A stretch of 64,000 nt of DNA, taken from positions 1,593,001 through 1,657,000 of the forward strand of contig OX031063.1 in the NCBI GenBank assembly GCA_943736015.1, written 5' to 3'. The notes under the pieces were generated by a model that ran no database searches, had not been told where the DNA came from, and saw nothing but the letters and a program-made list of their open reading frames with translations. This document shows positions 23,657 through 37,900 of the stretch, one piece after another. The stretch is from Tridacna crocea. Lineage: Eukaryota; Mollusca; Bivalvia; Cardiida; Cardiidae. A program made the translations under genes and the position numbers. The first letter of the stretch is position 1, and the number at the start of each line of letters is the position of its first letter.

Positions 23657-26600
23657 ACGGAAGGCTTTTTTATAACACTTTTTTGTATATCTTTAGTTTC
23701 ATTTGCATTTTTCTTGAGATTTTCATAAAAAACTAAAAACTATCGTCCTAAACTTTCAAGGACCAGTATCAATTTTGAGTTTGTCAAGAATAGAATGAAG
23801 TTTTGTTTCGCAGTTACATGTAGAAAAGGCCAAACGGCCGTAAAAAACGAATTCCCTTTACAAAATAAAGACAGTTCTAATTTGTACATTTAGGCTCAGA
23901 GTAAAATAAAAACTTATGTGGTTAATGGTTTATATAGTAGGGAATAAAAGAAGAAAAAAAGCAGAAAGGAAGAAAATCATATTCACACTTTTTACATTGC
24001 ATGAGTCAAGAAGAAGGAAAACAAAATTGACTTTTTATAGATCTATCTTAATTAATTCTTAATTTCCTTCATAAGTAAATATTACAAACAAATCAAAGAC
24101 ATATTCATTTTAAATCTATAGAATTATACATACATATACACAAAGGCCCTAACATTAACATGCTTTCGTACCCATAAACAGTCAACCCCCCCACACACAC
24201 ACCTAATTCATCCTAATTCCACATATATCCTACTTTAGGCTTCTAAGATTTTAATCTTATGATCTTAATTCAAATATTACTTAATTCTTAAGAATTACAT
24301 GCTCAAGTTCTTAAGTTTATCTTGACATGCTCTCCAAATACGGTCTATGCAAAGGATAGTGAAGTAAAAAATTCCACATAAGATAGTTTTCACATTGGTA
24401 TAAATAAGCTAGTTTTCACATTGGTATAAAATCGTTGCTCCTAACAAGATACACACTCTAGTTTTGTCAATTACTGAACTATAATAATGTAATATAACAT
24501 CAGCTAACCTAGACTTAGTGATGTTGCAGATTTGTGCTACTATGTCTAAAGTTAATGAACATTGCTTGAAACAAAGTATTACCACTTTGGTCTACAAGAT
24601 CCCACACAAAGTATTCCGTAAACTTAAACTCAGTCCAAATACTGTTCAAATCATCGATATTACATTCCTACACTAGGGAAGTAATTTGTATGTACATGTA
24701 CATATATGCTAAAATATACTTTCACAAAAAGCTAGGTGTATTTTGGAAAATAAGGAAAGGTCTGGGTCAGCTCTGGTATCATTCAACCAGCGATTTACAT
24801 AATATGCATACATTAAAACGCAAGGTTTGAATATAGAGACTTGATAAATCACTAGAATAGAAAGACGACATATAATTTAAACAGAATAAGCAGAAAGCAA
24901 GACGTTATACATGTACATGGTAACAACAAGATAATCTGAGCAATAAAACGATTGGTGATAATTTACACGACCTTTAAGACAAGAACATTAATAGGACATG
25001 GAAACACACAAAACACCTTAAAATCAAAGGCAACACGTAAGGGAAACAGAATTGATAAAATAATAGAAAACAAACCAGGGCATTCATCGCGTAATTTAAG
25101 ACTTGCGCAGATTATATCAAATATATTTCCAACATTTACAGTTAGCCTATTTTGTAGTCATAGCACAATACTTCATATCATTCCTTGTTTCTTGATACCA
25201 AACAGTGAACCTGTCATGGTTTTGGACAGGTACGAACGGACAAACAACAACCAAAGTTTTCATAACAAACACATATAGCCACATGGATGGTAAGGATGAG
25301 AATGATTATGGCAAAGGTTTTACTGAAAACAAGTACAAGCATGAATGAGCTATCATTCACTATAGCACCGTGGCCCTCCGTAAATGAAGACAGATCAGTT
25401 TTGTGAGATAACAGGTGCATCTTGCCCAATTGAAATATGAAATCCATAATGAAGAATTCATCATGGTAATTCACATAACTAATAAATGTGAAAAGTGACA
25501 CAAGATCGAACAGGATTAATGTATCTTCGCTTTTAGACCGTAAACTCTTCCGGTGCAAAGTATGTTAATAATGTGAAGAGATAATCAATAACAAAAGAAG
25601 AGTTGGCAATGTAGATAGCATATATGCAAGATTAAGCTATATTTTACTTTCAATATTTTTTTCTGTTCTTTTTTAGATGCAAGAGTTAAATGGTACCCAA
25701 TATTTCGGTAGCTTCAGTAATTTGATTTGCAAGAAAAGTGAAAAACAAAATGCATGCAAATAAATTCAACAAATGTTTGTTTATCTAAAATAAAGAAGGA
25801 ACGAGATAGTTGCTGGACTGACCAAACGTCAGAGCAGTCAATCAAAAATCAATAAGCCAATTAGCGGTCACTATTTTGCCATTGGGAGAGAAAGCAGTCT
25901 CGCCGATATCAAAACCTAGACATTTTGCATCTCTAGGAGTTGAAAGTATATACAAATTTAAATTAGATTTGATTTAAAAATTCTGATTAATTACATTAAA
26001 ATTGATTTCCATCCTCAATCCTTAGATTCACGATTTCAAGACTCAGAGTTATACCAGGTAAAACTATTGACGCAGATGATAACTTGAAAAAAAAAATAAC
26101 GTGTACAATCCTTTAATATCATCATAACTTTCAGGAATGACAATCTTAGCCATAGATACGAGTTTCTATATTCGTAGATCATATTTTAGACAGATGACTC
26201 AGTGCATCCATATATCCCTCTATCTTATTTTTTATCGAAGTTGACTCGATATACTTTTCAATTCAATTTCTTTCCAAATCAAGTCAATTTGCTTTGTAGA
26301 ATGCTCTGTTTGCCTGTTTTGTGGATTTATCTCCAAGATAATCCTTCAAAGAAATATCAATTAAAAAAATAAAATCACGTCAATATAATTATTTTGTTTT
26401 CTATTCCTTTAGTCAACTTGGAAAGTAAAATCTAAACAGCCCCCAGCTTGCTTTTAAAATAAAAAGCAATGTTGTCACATTTTAAACATTTTTTTTTAAA
26501 ATTAAAGACAAATGTCATCTTCCTACATTAGTAAAACATTAAAAATGTTCTCACAGGTCTCTGTATTTCATCAAAAATGTAAACTGAAAGCTCGTGTCAG

Positions 26601-27896
26601 ACCATACGCCATCCTGTGTAACACCAATTCTTCACCTCTGTTTTCAATAATTTTATTCAATCGCCCTTAAACTATTATTTATTTTTTCAGAAACGAAAGG
26701 GAAACCAATCCAACTGCTTTCCTTTTATGACAAGATCTGTTTAACATGTCAATATTTTTGTAAAGTTACAAGAACATGTCATATAACTTAATCTGACTCT
26801 CGTGACCGTCTTTGATTATTAGTAATTGGAATTTGGGTTATACTGTTCAGTGTGTAAGTCAACTTATTATCTTCTTTCTTAGAATAGTATACATAAGCGA
26901 ATGCACTTAAGTATGCTCATGATTTTATTCGTTTTATTCTTCACCTCGAGTTTTTATCTCTAACTGAAAGAAAATAGTTACCTATTATTTTTTACATGCA
27001 GATCTGCCAATGTCAGGTCAAACATCAGGAAATAATTTTACACCGCTAACCATAAGTATATATAGCTATGTGATTTTAAAGTTTGCAATTCTGATTCGTT
27101 TAATGAGGAACATATTGCGGACTAAACAATGAAGTATCTATGTAAGCGGGGTTTGAACTTCGAAAAAAAAAAACTTATTTTTGTCCAGGTAACAGATGAA
27201 TTATATCAGGATATCAATTTACTTTAGGGAATACGAGTTTAATGTACGAGTTTAATGTATTACATTATAAAATGATAGAGTTGTCTTTTCGCGTTATTCA
27301 CCTGACTTCTAATTGAACTAGCCTCTTTTTCAGTTTTCATACTCTATATCCTCGATAGATCATAATGCAAAGGATGTAAATGCCATTTCTTAAATTGGTA
27401 TCCTACCTATGTTATCTAGAATAATTATATTATGGTAGAAAATCTCCCGGTAAGTTTCATATCTCCAAGCTAAGCCCTGGGCCCGGTTTCACAAAAAAAC
27501 TTAAGTCCGTACTCAACTCAACTGAGTTTACAGGCTTAAGTTCGTTAATTTGCTGAGTTGAGTCTGAAACGTTGAGTGCGTTTCACGAACACGTTCTCAG
27601 CTGAGTCGCTTTTTCGATGATTTTTCAAACGTCTTAAGCGGTATTTTTGCTACTCTCTGATAGTCGAGGTAATAAACTGTAAAAGTTCGGGAACAACTGT
27701 CAATATCGCAGTTGTCTGAAATAAAATAAACATTTTCGCATGAAAAACGTACATGCACTTTTAAATTGCCATTTTACGCAATTCAGTCCTTGTATTCATG
27801 TATCGGTATGCATTTCAGTGTCGTAAAAGACTGTATCGCTGTGGTTCTAGTCAAAATTTATTGAAATTGTTTCATGTTTGTGGCCAAAAAACGAGG

Positions 27897-28084
27897 AAAT
27901 AAATAAAGGATATTTCTTGTTTTTTTTCGGTGAAAGATCGAAATTTATTTCATCGAGTGGACACCATCGGTAATATTTTCAGGAGTGGCGCAGTCACGAG
28001 TGAAAATATTACCGATGTGTTCACGAGATGAAATAAATTTCGATCTTTCACCGAAAAATAAAACCCAAATATTTTATTTATTTC
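27897..28084. mobile_element. foldback MITE with long arms, copy 1
   Basis: The sequence around GGTGAAAGATCGAAATTTAT is mirrored by ATAAATTTCGATCTTTCACC. Further inner arms (CATCGGTAATATTTTC and GAAAATATTACCGATG) surround a small centre, AGGAGTGGCGCAGTCACGAG. Outer AAATAAATAAA and TTTATTTATTT edges are also inverted. It occurs again at 39425-39613 because both lie within the 5.2-kb duplication. Confidence 0.85.
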
Positions 28085-28740
28085 ATGGTATTAACCCTTT
28101 CTGAGAGGAGTGTTATCAAAATCCAGTACAGTTCTTTTCCGTTATTCCCTGTGGCGTACCTTTCCCGCATAGCATTGCAATATTACGTTATGCGCGAGAA
28201 ATCTAAAGTAAATGACGTCATATTTCCCATCTGGTTGTCGGGCACGCGCAATCTACCTAGGCGACAAGAATGTGAAAATCGGTATTTTCACTGCTATTTC
28301 TCGATATCCTACCTTTTTGAAGCTAACAGCCTAACAGGCATAAAAATTGCAGTTGAAGAGGACTGACAATATAAATTTGATGTGAGTCAGTGTCAAAAAC
28401 CATATTATTAAGTTTATTTTTCTGCAACAAGTCATTAGATCTAGATCTACTAATGATTATACACACAAAATGTTTGTAATAAACTGAGCAAATATCCAAA
28501 TTGTCAAAATTGCATGCACTGAAATTTACAAATATCTTAAATGGTACCCCTAGATACAATTTAAACTTTTATCTTGGAAACACTGTTGATTGATATAAGG
28601 ATTAAATGGTGTTTAACGCCACTTTCAATATTACTTCAGTCATATCACAGTGACAGCTCACATATTTGTGCATTTCCTGTGTTTTACCAGTTCTGAGCTA
28701 GAGGTTTAGAGTGTCTTGCCCAAGGACACTCTCACGAAAA

Positions 28741-28904
28741 GAAAACAGTGTTGGAAAAGGAAGAAATTCATAATTAGCATTTTCTTCTTTTCCAACAATA
28801 TCTTTTAAAAAGAGTAATCATCATTTTATCACTAGTTAATTTGTTGTCCACTATTTTTTTCACTGAGTTCCCATCTAAAGTTTTGTCCTTTGGTAAAGTG
28901 TTAA
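28741..28904 (+). mobile_element. hairpin MITE (family P), diverged, copy 1
   Basis: AACAGTGTTGGAAAAGGAAG, TTTTCTTCTTTTCCAACAAT, TTTGTTGTCCACT and GGTAAAGTGTTAA are in family order. It is duplicated at 40265-40440. Confidence 0.65.
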
Positions 28905-28925
28905 ATGGATTTTGCCAGTCTGGAA

Positions 28926-28945
28926 TTTTTTTTTTTTTTTTTTTT
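28926..28945 (-). repeat. LINE poly(A) tail
   Basis: Twenty T on the plus strand directly follow the target sequence CCAGTCTGGAA. This marks the 3' junction and the direction of target-primed reverse transcription. Confidence 0.92.
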
Positions 28946-29378
28946 CCTTTATTTCCTCCAATTATGAAGAGCAAAATACAATGAACATACAATAGAATAC
29001 AATACAAGCGAACATTCATAATTAAAGAAAAAGAATACATGAATGCAAAAGTTGGCAGAATTATCATAAATGAGCGTGCGTGCGTGTATGTTTGATAAAG
29101 TTCATGAGAGAGAGAGAGGAGAGAGAGCGGATGCAATATAATCCTAGCAACCGTACTAAGACACTTTCACAAAACGAAACAGAAAGAATCAAACAGTTGC
29201 TTGGATACGTGAGTGCTCAAATTCAGTAATGTTTAATTTCTTTCCTTAGATAGAAGAAGAAAGACTTTAAATATTAACGGGCAAAAAAAACGGCTACTTT
29301 TAGAAGGTAAAAAAGAATTGAATTACAGAGAAAAATAGTAAAACTACATATTCCTCAATGCTAAATGAGGGAAAAAAA

Positions 29379-32300
29379 TTAGAATGGCTGCTTATAGCAA
29401 CACCAAACACTATCAAAGAATCGCAATACAGACAGATAAAAGATATCCATAAAGTGGCTAGTAGTAAGTCTAGTATTAAAAGCTTGATTCAGGCCAAACA
29501 ATGCTCTTACATACTGCACGTCAGTCAAAGAACGTAAAAAATCAGCTATTGATTGGTTCCAAATATTTGAAATTTCATCGTAAAATATACGTCTACATCC
29601 ATATACTAAAGGACATCTAGTTAGAATGTGTTGGGTCAGGCTAACACGAATATTACTTTGACCACATCGTCTGCAATTAACATCAAAATAAGATAAATGA
29701 GCAACAAGTTGCGCGGAAGCAAAGCAAGCATGCACCATTAATGGATTACGTCTTGCAAAGTGCCAAATAGGACAAAAACTGAACTCAGTCTGTATTTCCC
29801 TGTAAATTGAAAACTGATATGACGAGGTTCTGATGTTCCACTCGTGGATAAAGTTGTTTGAAACTTTCGAAGCTATTGACCGCTTCCAGTCGAACTTACT
29901 TGGAAAGACACCTGTATTAAGATAACTCTGAAAAACATAGTACAGATTATATTTATGCAGTAAGTTTACAACATCTGGCAAAAACCAGTAAAAGATAAAC
30001 CGTTTACGAAAGCGCAGAGACGCAATACAAATAGTTGCTTTACAGCACAATTTCCTTCTAACCGACAAAGTTGTCCAAGAAACAACAATTTTCTTTTATC
30101 TATTTCAGCTTCAATAGGAAAAGCACTTAACATACCAAGCACAATATCTGTCTTGGATCGCAGATGTAAACCTTGGACGTGTTTAAGACAAAGCCTATGT
30201 GTCCTTTCCAAAACTAGCAGGTCATTTTCCGATAACGGGTTAAGCATTTATGAGCCGAAAAGGGCACGTGGAAGTACAATAGATTTATAAATGCGGTAAC
30301 TAGTTAATGGGTTAAGACCGTTTGTATGAATACCGTCTTTAATCAGGCCAAAGAAAGTGCCACGCAATTTTCTATCAAGGCATTATACATCATAAGAGTT
30401 TTTATTGTATTTATTGCAGACAATGTCAAGATGACTATACTCCTCCTTTTCCATTATTTTCAATTGACCCATTGACCAGTTATAGGGACGTTTTTTAAAG
30501 GACTGCTTCGACTCATTAAAAGTCACAATGACAGATTTGTGGGCATTATACTGATACCTCCATTGACATGCATAACGATAACAAATATTCATCATGGACT
30601 GAAGCGATTTACTAGACAGAGCGAGAAGAGTCATCTCGTCTGCAAATGACGGGGCGCAAAAGTCTCTGTCCTGTATTTTGAGACCCAAATTGCTATCTTT
30701 TAACTGTACAATTAAAGAATTAATGTACAGAAGATACAAAAACGGTGACCAGACCCCTCCCTGTTTAGTACCCTGCAAGATCGGAAACCAGTCTGACTGC
30801 AGACCAGAGTAAAGTACACAGCTATACATATTAGAATGCATAGCGATAACAGTTTTTAATAACTTCAAGGAAACACCCAGCTCGTGGAGCTTGAAAAAAA
30901 GTCCATCATGCCATACACGATCAAAAGCTTATCGTGCATCCAAAAAACAAGCAAACAACTTAGTATTTGCTTCATTACAAAAATGAATACTTTCCCTCAA
31001 AATAAAACTAGTCATAGTACTACTTATGTTTGGCTGAAAACCACCCTGCAGCCCATGTAAAGGTGTATTGATAGAAGATTGAAGACGAACAAGTAACACT
31101 TTTTCGTACAATTTCAAAACTGAAGAAGATAAAGTAATAGCTCTATAGCTGTTCGGGTCGTTTTTTGGTTTCCGCCCTCCCTTGTGTAAGGTAATTATTG
31201 TACCAAGTTTAAGAGCAACTGGAACATAAGCATAGCAAAACATCAAATCAAATAAAAGGGTTAAGAAATGTTTTAAGACTAACCCTCCATAGACTAAGTG
31301 CTCGTTACAAATACGGTCCATCCCACACGCTTTGCCTAATTTTAGCGAAGAAAACGCATTTACGACTTCGTCAAAAGAAATATGGTCATTGTCAACTGCA
31401 AGAGGCCGTTCTTTTATCGTTTTGATGCATTGAGAAACTGTATCAAAATGGAAAAAGAGTCATATTCATTGTGTTCAGTGTCTGAATACAAAAATGCAAA
31501 ATGGTCACCCCATGCTTTACATATACATTCTGGATCACGGTGAACAATATCATTAAAAATGAGCTCACTGGTAGTGTTTTGCTGATTCGACTTTTTTCTC
31601 TGGTTAAAGAGTCTCCAGAACAAAGGGCTATCTACTTCTGAGGCAGTGTCTATATCACTATTCAGCTTCTGCAAATAGCAGAATGCATGTTTTCTGTGCA
31701 TTTTGCGAAATAAACGCTTTGCATCTTTATACTCTATATAAGATATGTTTTCAGGGTCTCTAGTTCTCCCAGTCTCAATCCACATCCTGCGTTTATGGCG
31801 CATAAACGCATGATGCTGCTTGAGATCGGCAGACCAGTATGGCTTTAAGTGCGAATGATAAGATGTATATGGAAAATTCCTTTCAGATGTCAAAGATATG
31901 TCAGTAACAATACATTTATATAGCTTATCGATAAAATAGTAGACATCATGTACTGGTATTCGATCAACACTGTTGTACAAACAACCGTCAAGACACTTAG
32001 CGTAGCTATACAAATTTTCCTCGGACACTCTGTTCCACTGTACACTTCTATTATTCGTGGACACAAAATAAGTAGAAAATTCTATCTCTAAATTAACTAG
32101 AACTGGTCGGTGTGAGGAAACATTCAAACAATTGTCATCTACAATGTGACATCTTGCAACTGAGTTAATCAAATCATTTGACACAAAAATATGATCGATT
32201 AATGTTTGATATTTTCCGTCATAAGAGACGTAGCTACTAGTTTTACCACTGCAAACAGGTAAAGTAGTTAAAATACTCATGCAGAATTGTGTAGACAAGT

Positions 32301-32871
32301 CGCATAAAGCTTTGCCTCTAGCATCAATATCTTTAAAAAATGTTCCTCCATTCAAATGAGCATTAAAGTCGCCCATAATGATAACCTTACCAAGCTGTGA
32401 GTACATACTAATCAAGTCATACAAAACCTCAATATAATCTCGATATACAGAAATACCGTGATTAGCGCTGGGTAAGTACACCTGAATTATGTATATATAA
32501 CAATCACGTGATTGTTGAAACTGAATACCAATTATTCGGTCATTATCAATACATAATGGCTTAATAACGGAATTGTACTTTTTATTCCATAAAAGAGCGA
32601 CGCCACCTTTACCCACTCTTCTTCCCCGGTATATATTCAATTCGGAATCACATACACCCAGACCAGTATAGTCTGAGTGTATGCTGTTCAGAAAATGTAA
32701 CTCACTTTGGTAGAGCCACTGCTCTGAAATGCCACATACATCAATTACTTTAGAGTCCAGTAAGTTGCTGAGATAGTAAGCACTAGACATCAGTCCAGTG
32801 ACGTTCCATGTACAAAGTGTTATCATTGTAAGCTTAAATTTAAAACTACAGGAAGAGAATAAAAAGTACAA
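29379..32871 (-). pseudogene. LINE ORF2: endonuclease and reverse transcriptase, disrupted
   Basis: The likely start is the methionine of MITLCTWNVTGL (32826). The endonuclease part (to 31414) shows the family motifs N in CTWNVTG, E in GISEQWL, D and N in IIMGDFNAHL, and IDHIF. The usual SDH block reads VSSHRPVLV. A frameshift near 31400-31440 separates it from the reverse transcriptase. That part keeps NSYRAITLSSSVLKLYEKVL, GLQGGFQPN, LDAR-stop-AFDRVWHDGL, QGTKQGGVWSPFLYLL and SFADEMTLLA. Stops lie at 30931-30929 (replacing Lys of KAFDR), 30385-30383 and 30250-30248, and a second frameshift lies near 29966-30068. The catalytic FADD is FADE. The C-terminus has a zinc knuckle, CRRCGQ...HILTRC. 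It cannot make an active protein. Confidence 0.92.
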
Positions 32872-32942
32872 AAATTACAAAACTATGCAGTGACGCACAA
32901 CTTAGGGATGACAACAACTGAAACAGTAAGTGCGTAGACATT

Positions 32943-34988
32943 CTAATCATTGTATCGAGGCTGATATTCATGGTCACGATAGTCGTGATCACCATAACAA
33001 CCATTGGGATAACTGTAATTGTAACCGCTATAACGGTTTTGGGTTGAACATGAATACGTATGATCATCATTGCTACCGCGCACATTTTCGCTGTAACGAG
33101 GATGATCAAAGTAAATTTCATTGGGATTATCAAAACGAACACGTCGAGAATGCCGGAAGTTGTTATCATTCCTATGACTGTTATGCGACAGCACATGTTC
33201 GCTCAAATCATCGCTACTATGTGTACGATTGTTATCAGCAGATGAATGAACTTTTTTCATATAACTGTTTTTAGTCATCCATGGACGGCATGTAACACCA
33301 TTAGGCCAGAAACCATCTTCTGTAACTTTATAAGAATCTGGCGCTTCAACGTTCAAACGTATTATAACTGATCTGCTATAGCGCTGACGGAATATGCGTA
33401 TCATTGTAACTTTAACACCTCTGTTGGTGACATAACCAGTGAGTTTGGGAACAGTTAGGGATGAATTAAACCCACCTACAAAGAAACGTTTAGTTTTCTT
33501 TACAACATATTCACTAAAATCACATTCCTCATCACCGTCAGTCGTTGCAACAGCACTTGCACTTTGATCTGTGTTACAACCTGTTGATGTTCGTGTTTCT
33601 TCATAATGATTGTGGCCTCCAGAGATTCGGACTTGTATCTGGTTCTGAAACCCAGGTTCTCCATGGTCTATCACCTTTTTATTAACAGTCTGCACGTGTG
33701 ACGCGTTATTGCTTGGGCCCCGATAGTCATGATTCGGAGTATTACGATCTTCTAGCTGTAAACCCCTTTGGGACATGGAATGATTACCATTTTTGTCTTT
33801 GTCCACGTGATGTAACGGTACATCGCTGACCACTATCGAGTGATCGACGTTCTGTCTCGTGGATTGTGACCCACACATGGTATTACTATTGACCGAGCCA
33901 CCTGTAAGTGCGTCTCTATAAGAAATTGTATTCTAATCCGAATTTTCGGTAGATGTTTTTGAGTTATCTCCATTACATACGTTTACTGGGATCCGTGCAC
34001 TCGTTGAGCAGCAGTTAATCTTTACGTAATTGTTCAACTCAGACAGTTTTGTCTCTATTTTGCCACACTGCCTATCTACTTTCTTGTTTGTATTCAGAAT
34101 TTTGTTCCTCAATTCGCTTAGCCCATTTTCTGATGCATCCTTACACAGATTGATTTCATTGTTGGCTAATTTCATCGCATTTTTCAAACTCGTAACACCA
34201 GACGATTTTTCGTCGTTTATACGTTGTAAATCGGTTACAATAGAGTGTAATTGATCACCTATTTCTTTGCTCACCTTAAGTATGTCTGATCTAACGCTTT
34301 TTATTACATCGCCAAAAACTCTCTTCAATGTGATTTTCTCTTGTTTTAACACAACAATATCAGACTGGCATTTAACAAATTGGTCTTGAAGAAGCTTGAT
34401 ATCATGGCGTAAAGTGTTAATTTGATCCAACGAAGACGTGTTGAGATCAGACCTAGAGTAGGATCGGGGCAGACTGATTATGTCCCTCATTTCATCATAA
34501 CATCGATTGTCCATAACAGAAACAATCGTGTAAATGTCATTTGCTAATTTCTGCGACACACTTTCGCCGTTTCTCGTCTTTTTACGACGTTTCAAGTCAG
34601 ATTCAGTCGGAAAGGGATAATCATCTAGAACTTTACAGGCGTCGAAGATCGTACTACGTATCCTTTCTAGTTCTTCTTCATTGGATTTCGTGTCAGATAT
34701 GATTCTTGATATGAATACTGATTTCGTGTGTGCTCTGAACCATTCATTCATTTTGTCAGTAAGCGGCCAATTTGAGTCTCTTGGTGGAGATTCATACCTA
34801 CATATGTCTTCAAACAGTTGATTTACGTTCTCAGGTGTAACGTTCACCCTTTCATGGGTTGACACATAAAGTGTCTACGCACAAGTCTGCGACTCATCTA
34901 ATTCACAATTTTCATTACTTCTGTATACTGGACGCTGCGCTGGCGTTAACTGTGTAGGAGAAACAATATAACCGTTTTCACTCGACAT
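32943..34988 (-). pseudogene. LINE ORF1 (gag-like RNA-binding protein), two stops
   Basis: One frame runs about 680 codons from an ATG at 34988-34986 (MSSENGYIVSPTQL). TAG codons interrupt it at 34877-34875 and 33935-33933. The first half (about residues 180-340) is a long coiled coil (LDQINTLRHDIKLLQDQF, then repeated heptads). After the second stop the frame resumes with NTISYRDALTG. A C-terminal RRM-like domain follows: KKTKRFFVGGFNSSLTVPKL, VKVTMIRIFRQ and a FWPNGVTCRPW block, as in ORF1 of many CR1/L2-like elements. A charged Asn/Tyr/His-rich tail ends it. ORF1 binds LINE RNA in a ribonucleoprotein. ORF2's endonuclease frame starts about 115 bases downstream. Confidence 0.85.
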
Positions 34989-37900
34989 CTTATTAGCGAT
35001 GTATAAGATTGAAACTTCTGTATTGTTAGTGTTTATAATTCATGACTTACAGCTATCAAACGCCGCCATTTTCCTCCTGAAAAGTGCTCACCAGACAAAG
35101 AAGACAAAGTCAAACTCGAAAAAGTCATATAAATGTCACTTTTCCACTATAAAAAAAGCCACAACATGATAGTCCACCACAAACACCAACTAAATGCGTG
35201 TAAAAAACCTTTGGTCTTTAATCTATTTTAATTAAAAAACTCAAAAATCTGACCGAGAAAACAACACCTCTTACTACACGACACGTCACGTGAGCCTCCC
35301 TTTCAAGGACCAGTATCAACTTTGAGTTTGTCAAGAATAGAATGAATTTTTCTTTCGCAGTTACATGTAAAAAAGGCCAAACGGCCGTAAAAAACGAATT
35401 CCCTTTACAAAATAAAGACAGTTCTAATTTGTACATTTAGGCTCAGAGTAAAAAAAAACCTTATGTGGTTAACAGTTTATATAGTAGGGAATAAAAGAAG
35501 AAATAAAGCAGAATGGAAGAAAATCATATTCACACTTTTTACATTGCATGAGTCAAGAAGAAGGAAAACAAAATTGACTTTTTATAGATCTATCTTAATT
35601 AATTCTTAATTTCCTTCATAACTAAATATTACAAACAAATCAAAGATATACATACATATACACAAAGGCCCTAACATTAACATGCTTTCGTACCCATAAA
35701 CAGTCAACCCCCCCACACACACACCTAATTCATCCTAATTCCACATATATCCTACTTTAGGCTTCTAAGATTTTAATCTTATGATCTTAATTCAAATATT
35801 ACTTAATTCTTAAGAATTACATGCTCAAGTTCTTAAGTTTATCTTGACATGCTCTCCAAATACGGTCTATGCAAAGGATAGTGAAGTAAAAAATTCCACA
35901 TAAGATAGTTTTCACATTGGTATAAATAAGCTAGTTTTCACATTGGTATAAAATCGTTGCTCCTAACAAGATACACACTCTAGTTTTGTCAATTACTGAA
36001 CTATAATAATGTAATACAACATCAGCTAACCTAGACTTAGTGATGTTGCAGATTTGTGCTACGATGTCTAAAGTTAATGAACATTGCTTGAAACAAAGTA
36101 TTACCACTTTGGTCTACAAGATCCCACACAAAGTATTCCGTAAACTTAAATTCAGTCCAAATACTGTTCAAATCATCGATATTACATTCCTACACTAGAG
36201 AAGTAATTTGTATGTACATGTACATATATGCTAAAATATACTTTCACAAAAAGCTAGGTGTATTTTGGAAAATAAGGAAAGGTCTGGGTCAGCTCTGGTA
36301 TCATTCAACCAGCGATTTACATAATATGCATACATTAAAACGCAAGGTTTGAATATAGAGACTTGATAAATCACTAGAATAGAAAGACGACATATAATTT
36401 AAACTGAATAAGCAGAAAGCAAGACGTTATACATGTACATAGTAACAACAAGATAATCTGAGCAATAAAACGATTGGTGATAATTTACACGACCTTTAAG
36501 ACAAGAACATTAATAGGACATGGAAACACACAAAAACACCTTAAAATCAAAGGCAACACGTAAGGGAAACAGAATTGATAAAATAATAGAAAACAAACCA
36601 GGGCATTCATCGCGTAGTTTAAGACTTGAGCAGATTATATCAAATATATTTCCAACATTTATAGTTAGCCTATTTTATAGTCATAGCACAATACTTCATA
36701 TCATTCCTTGTTTCTTGATACCAAACAGTGAACCTGTCATGGTTTTGGACAGGTACGAACGGACAAACAACAACCAAAAAGTTTTCATAACAAACACATA
36801 TAGCTACATGGATGGTAAGGATGAGAATGATTATGGCAAAGGTTTTACTGAAAACAAATACAATCATGAATGAGCTATCATTCACTATAGCACCGTGGCC
36901 CTCCGTAAATGAAGACAGATCAGTTTTGTGAGATAACAGGTGCATCTTGCCCAATTGAAATATGAAATCCATAATGAAGAATTCATCATGGTAATTCACA
37001 TAACTAATAAATGTGAAAAGTGACACAAGATCGAACAGGATTAATGTATCTTCGCTTTTAGACCGTAAACTCTTCCGGTGCAAAGTATGTTAATAATGTG
37101 AAGAGATAATCAATAACAAAAGAAGAGTTGGCAATGTAGATAGCATATATGCAAGATTAAGCTATATTTTACTTTCAATATTTTTTTCTGTTCTTTTTTA
37201 GATGCAAGAGTTAAATGGTACCCAATATTTCGGTAGCTTCAGTAATTTGATTTGCAAGAAAAGTGAAAAACAAAATGCATGCAAATAAATTTAACAAATG
37301 TTTGTTTATCTAAAATAAAGAAGGAACGAGATAGTTGTTGGACTGACCAAACGTCAAAGCTGTCAATCAAAAATCAATAAGCCAATTAGCGGTCACTATT
37401 TTGCCATTGGGAGAGAAAGCAGTCTCGCCGATATCAAAACCTAGACATTTTGCATCTCTAGGAGATGAAAGTATATACAAATTTAAATTAGATTTGATTT
37501 AAAAATTCTGATTAATTACATTAAAATTGATTTCCATCCTCAATCCTTAGATTCACGATTTCAAGACTCAGAGTTATACCAGGTAAAACTATTGACGCAG
37601 ATGATAACTTGAAAAAAAAAATAACGTATACAATCCTTTAATATCATCATAACTTTCAGGAATTACAATCTTAGCCATAGATACGAGTTTCTATATTCGT
37701 AGATCATATTTTAGACAGATGACTCAGTGCATCCATATATCCCTCTATCTTATTTTTTATCGAAGTTGACTCGATATACTTTTCAATTTAATTTCTTTCC
37801 AAATCAAGTCAATTTGCTTTGTAGAATGCTCTGTTTGCCTGTTTTGTGGATTTATCTCCAAGATAATCCTTCAAAGAAATATCAATTAAAAAAATAAAAT

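Larger units (their letters stand above)
23753..28925 (+). repeat. 5.2-kb direct duplication, copy 1
   Basis: This segment matches 35300-40454 along its whole length in the same orientation, with scattered substitutions and a few small indels. Similarity begins abruptly at CTTTCAAGGACCAG (23753) and ends abruptly at GCCAGTCTGGAA (28925). There the minus-strand LINE's poly(A) tail begins, read as T on this strand. I counted about six substitutions in 24181-24900; the first 400 bases are more diverged and include a deletion of about 25 bases in copy 2. No gene is recognised inside. A minus-strand frame (25214-25558) is present in both copies but has no domain. Confidence 0.95.
28926..35299 (-). 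mobile_element. APE-type LINE retrotransposon, full-length structure but dead
   Basis: This 6.4-kb non-LTR retrotransposon reads right to left: 5' UTR (about 35299-34989), ORF1 (34988-32943), ORF2 (about 32826-29379), 3' UTR, and a 20-base poly(A) seen as T20 at 28926-28945. The order gag-like ORF1, then apurinic endonuclease, reverse transcriptase and C-terminal zinc knuckle is that of the Jockey/I/CR1 group. The exact clade cannot be fixed by eye. It has at least five in-frame stops and two frameshifts. Both ends coincide with the edges of a 5.2-kb direct duplication, where an ordinary target duplication would lie. Confidence 0.92.

Noticed and set aside
25214..25558. Minus-strand open frame of 114 residues, also present in the duplicate at 36670-37083.
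   Set aside because: Only one hydrophobic stretch and no domain. The two copies fall out of frame after a 2-base indel, and there are too few differences to test for selection. Conservation is explained by the 5.2-kb duplication.
32930..33274. His/Asn/Tyr-rich 114-residue plus-strand frame.
   Set aside because: It is the antisense of the LINE ORF1 tail.
28926..35299. The two 5.2-kb repeats as LTRs of one huge retrotransposon.
   Set aside because: The repeats lack LTR features and contain unrelated MITEs and part of a Harbinger-like element. The interior is an APE-type LINE with its own poly(A) tail.
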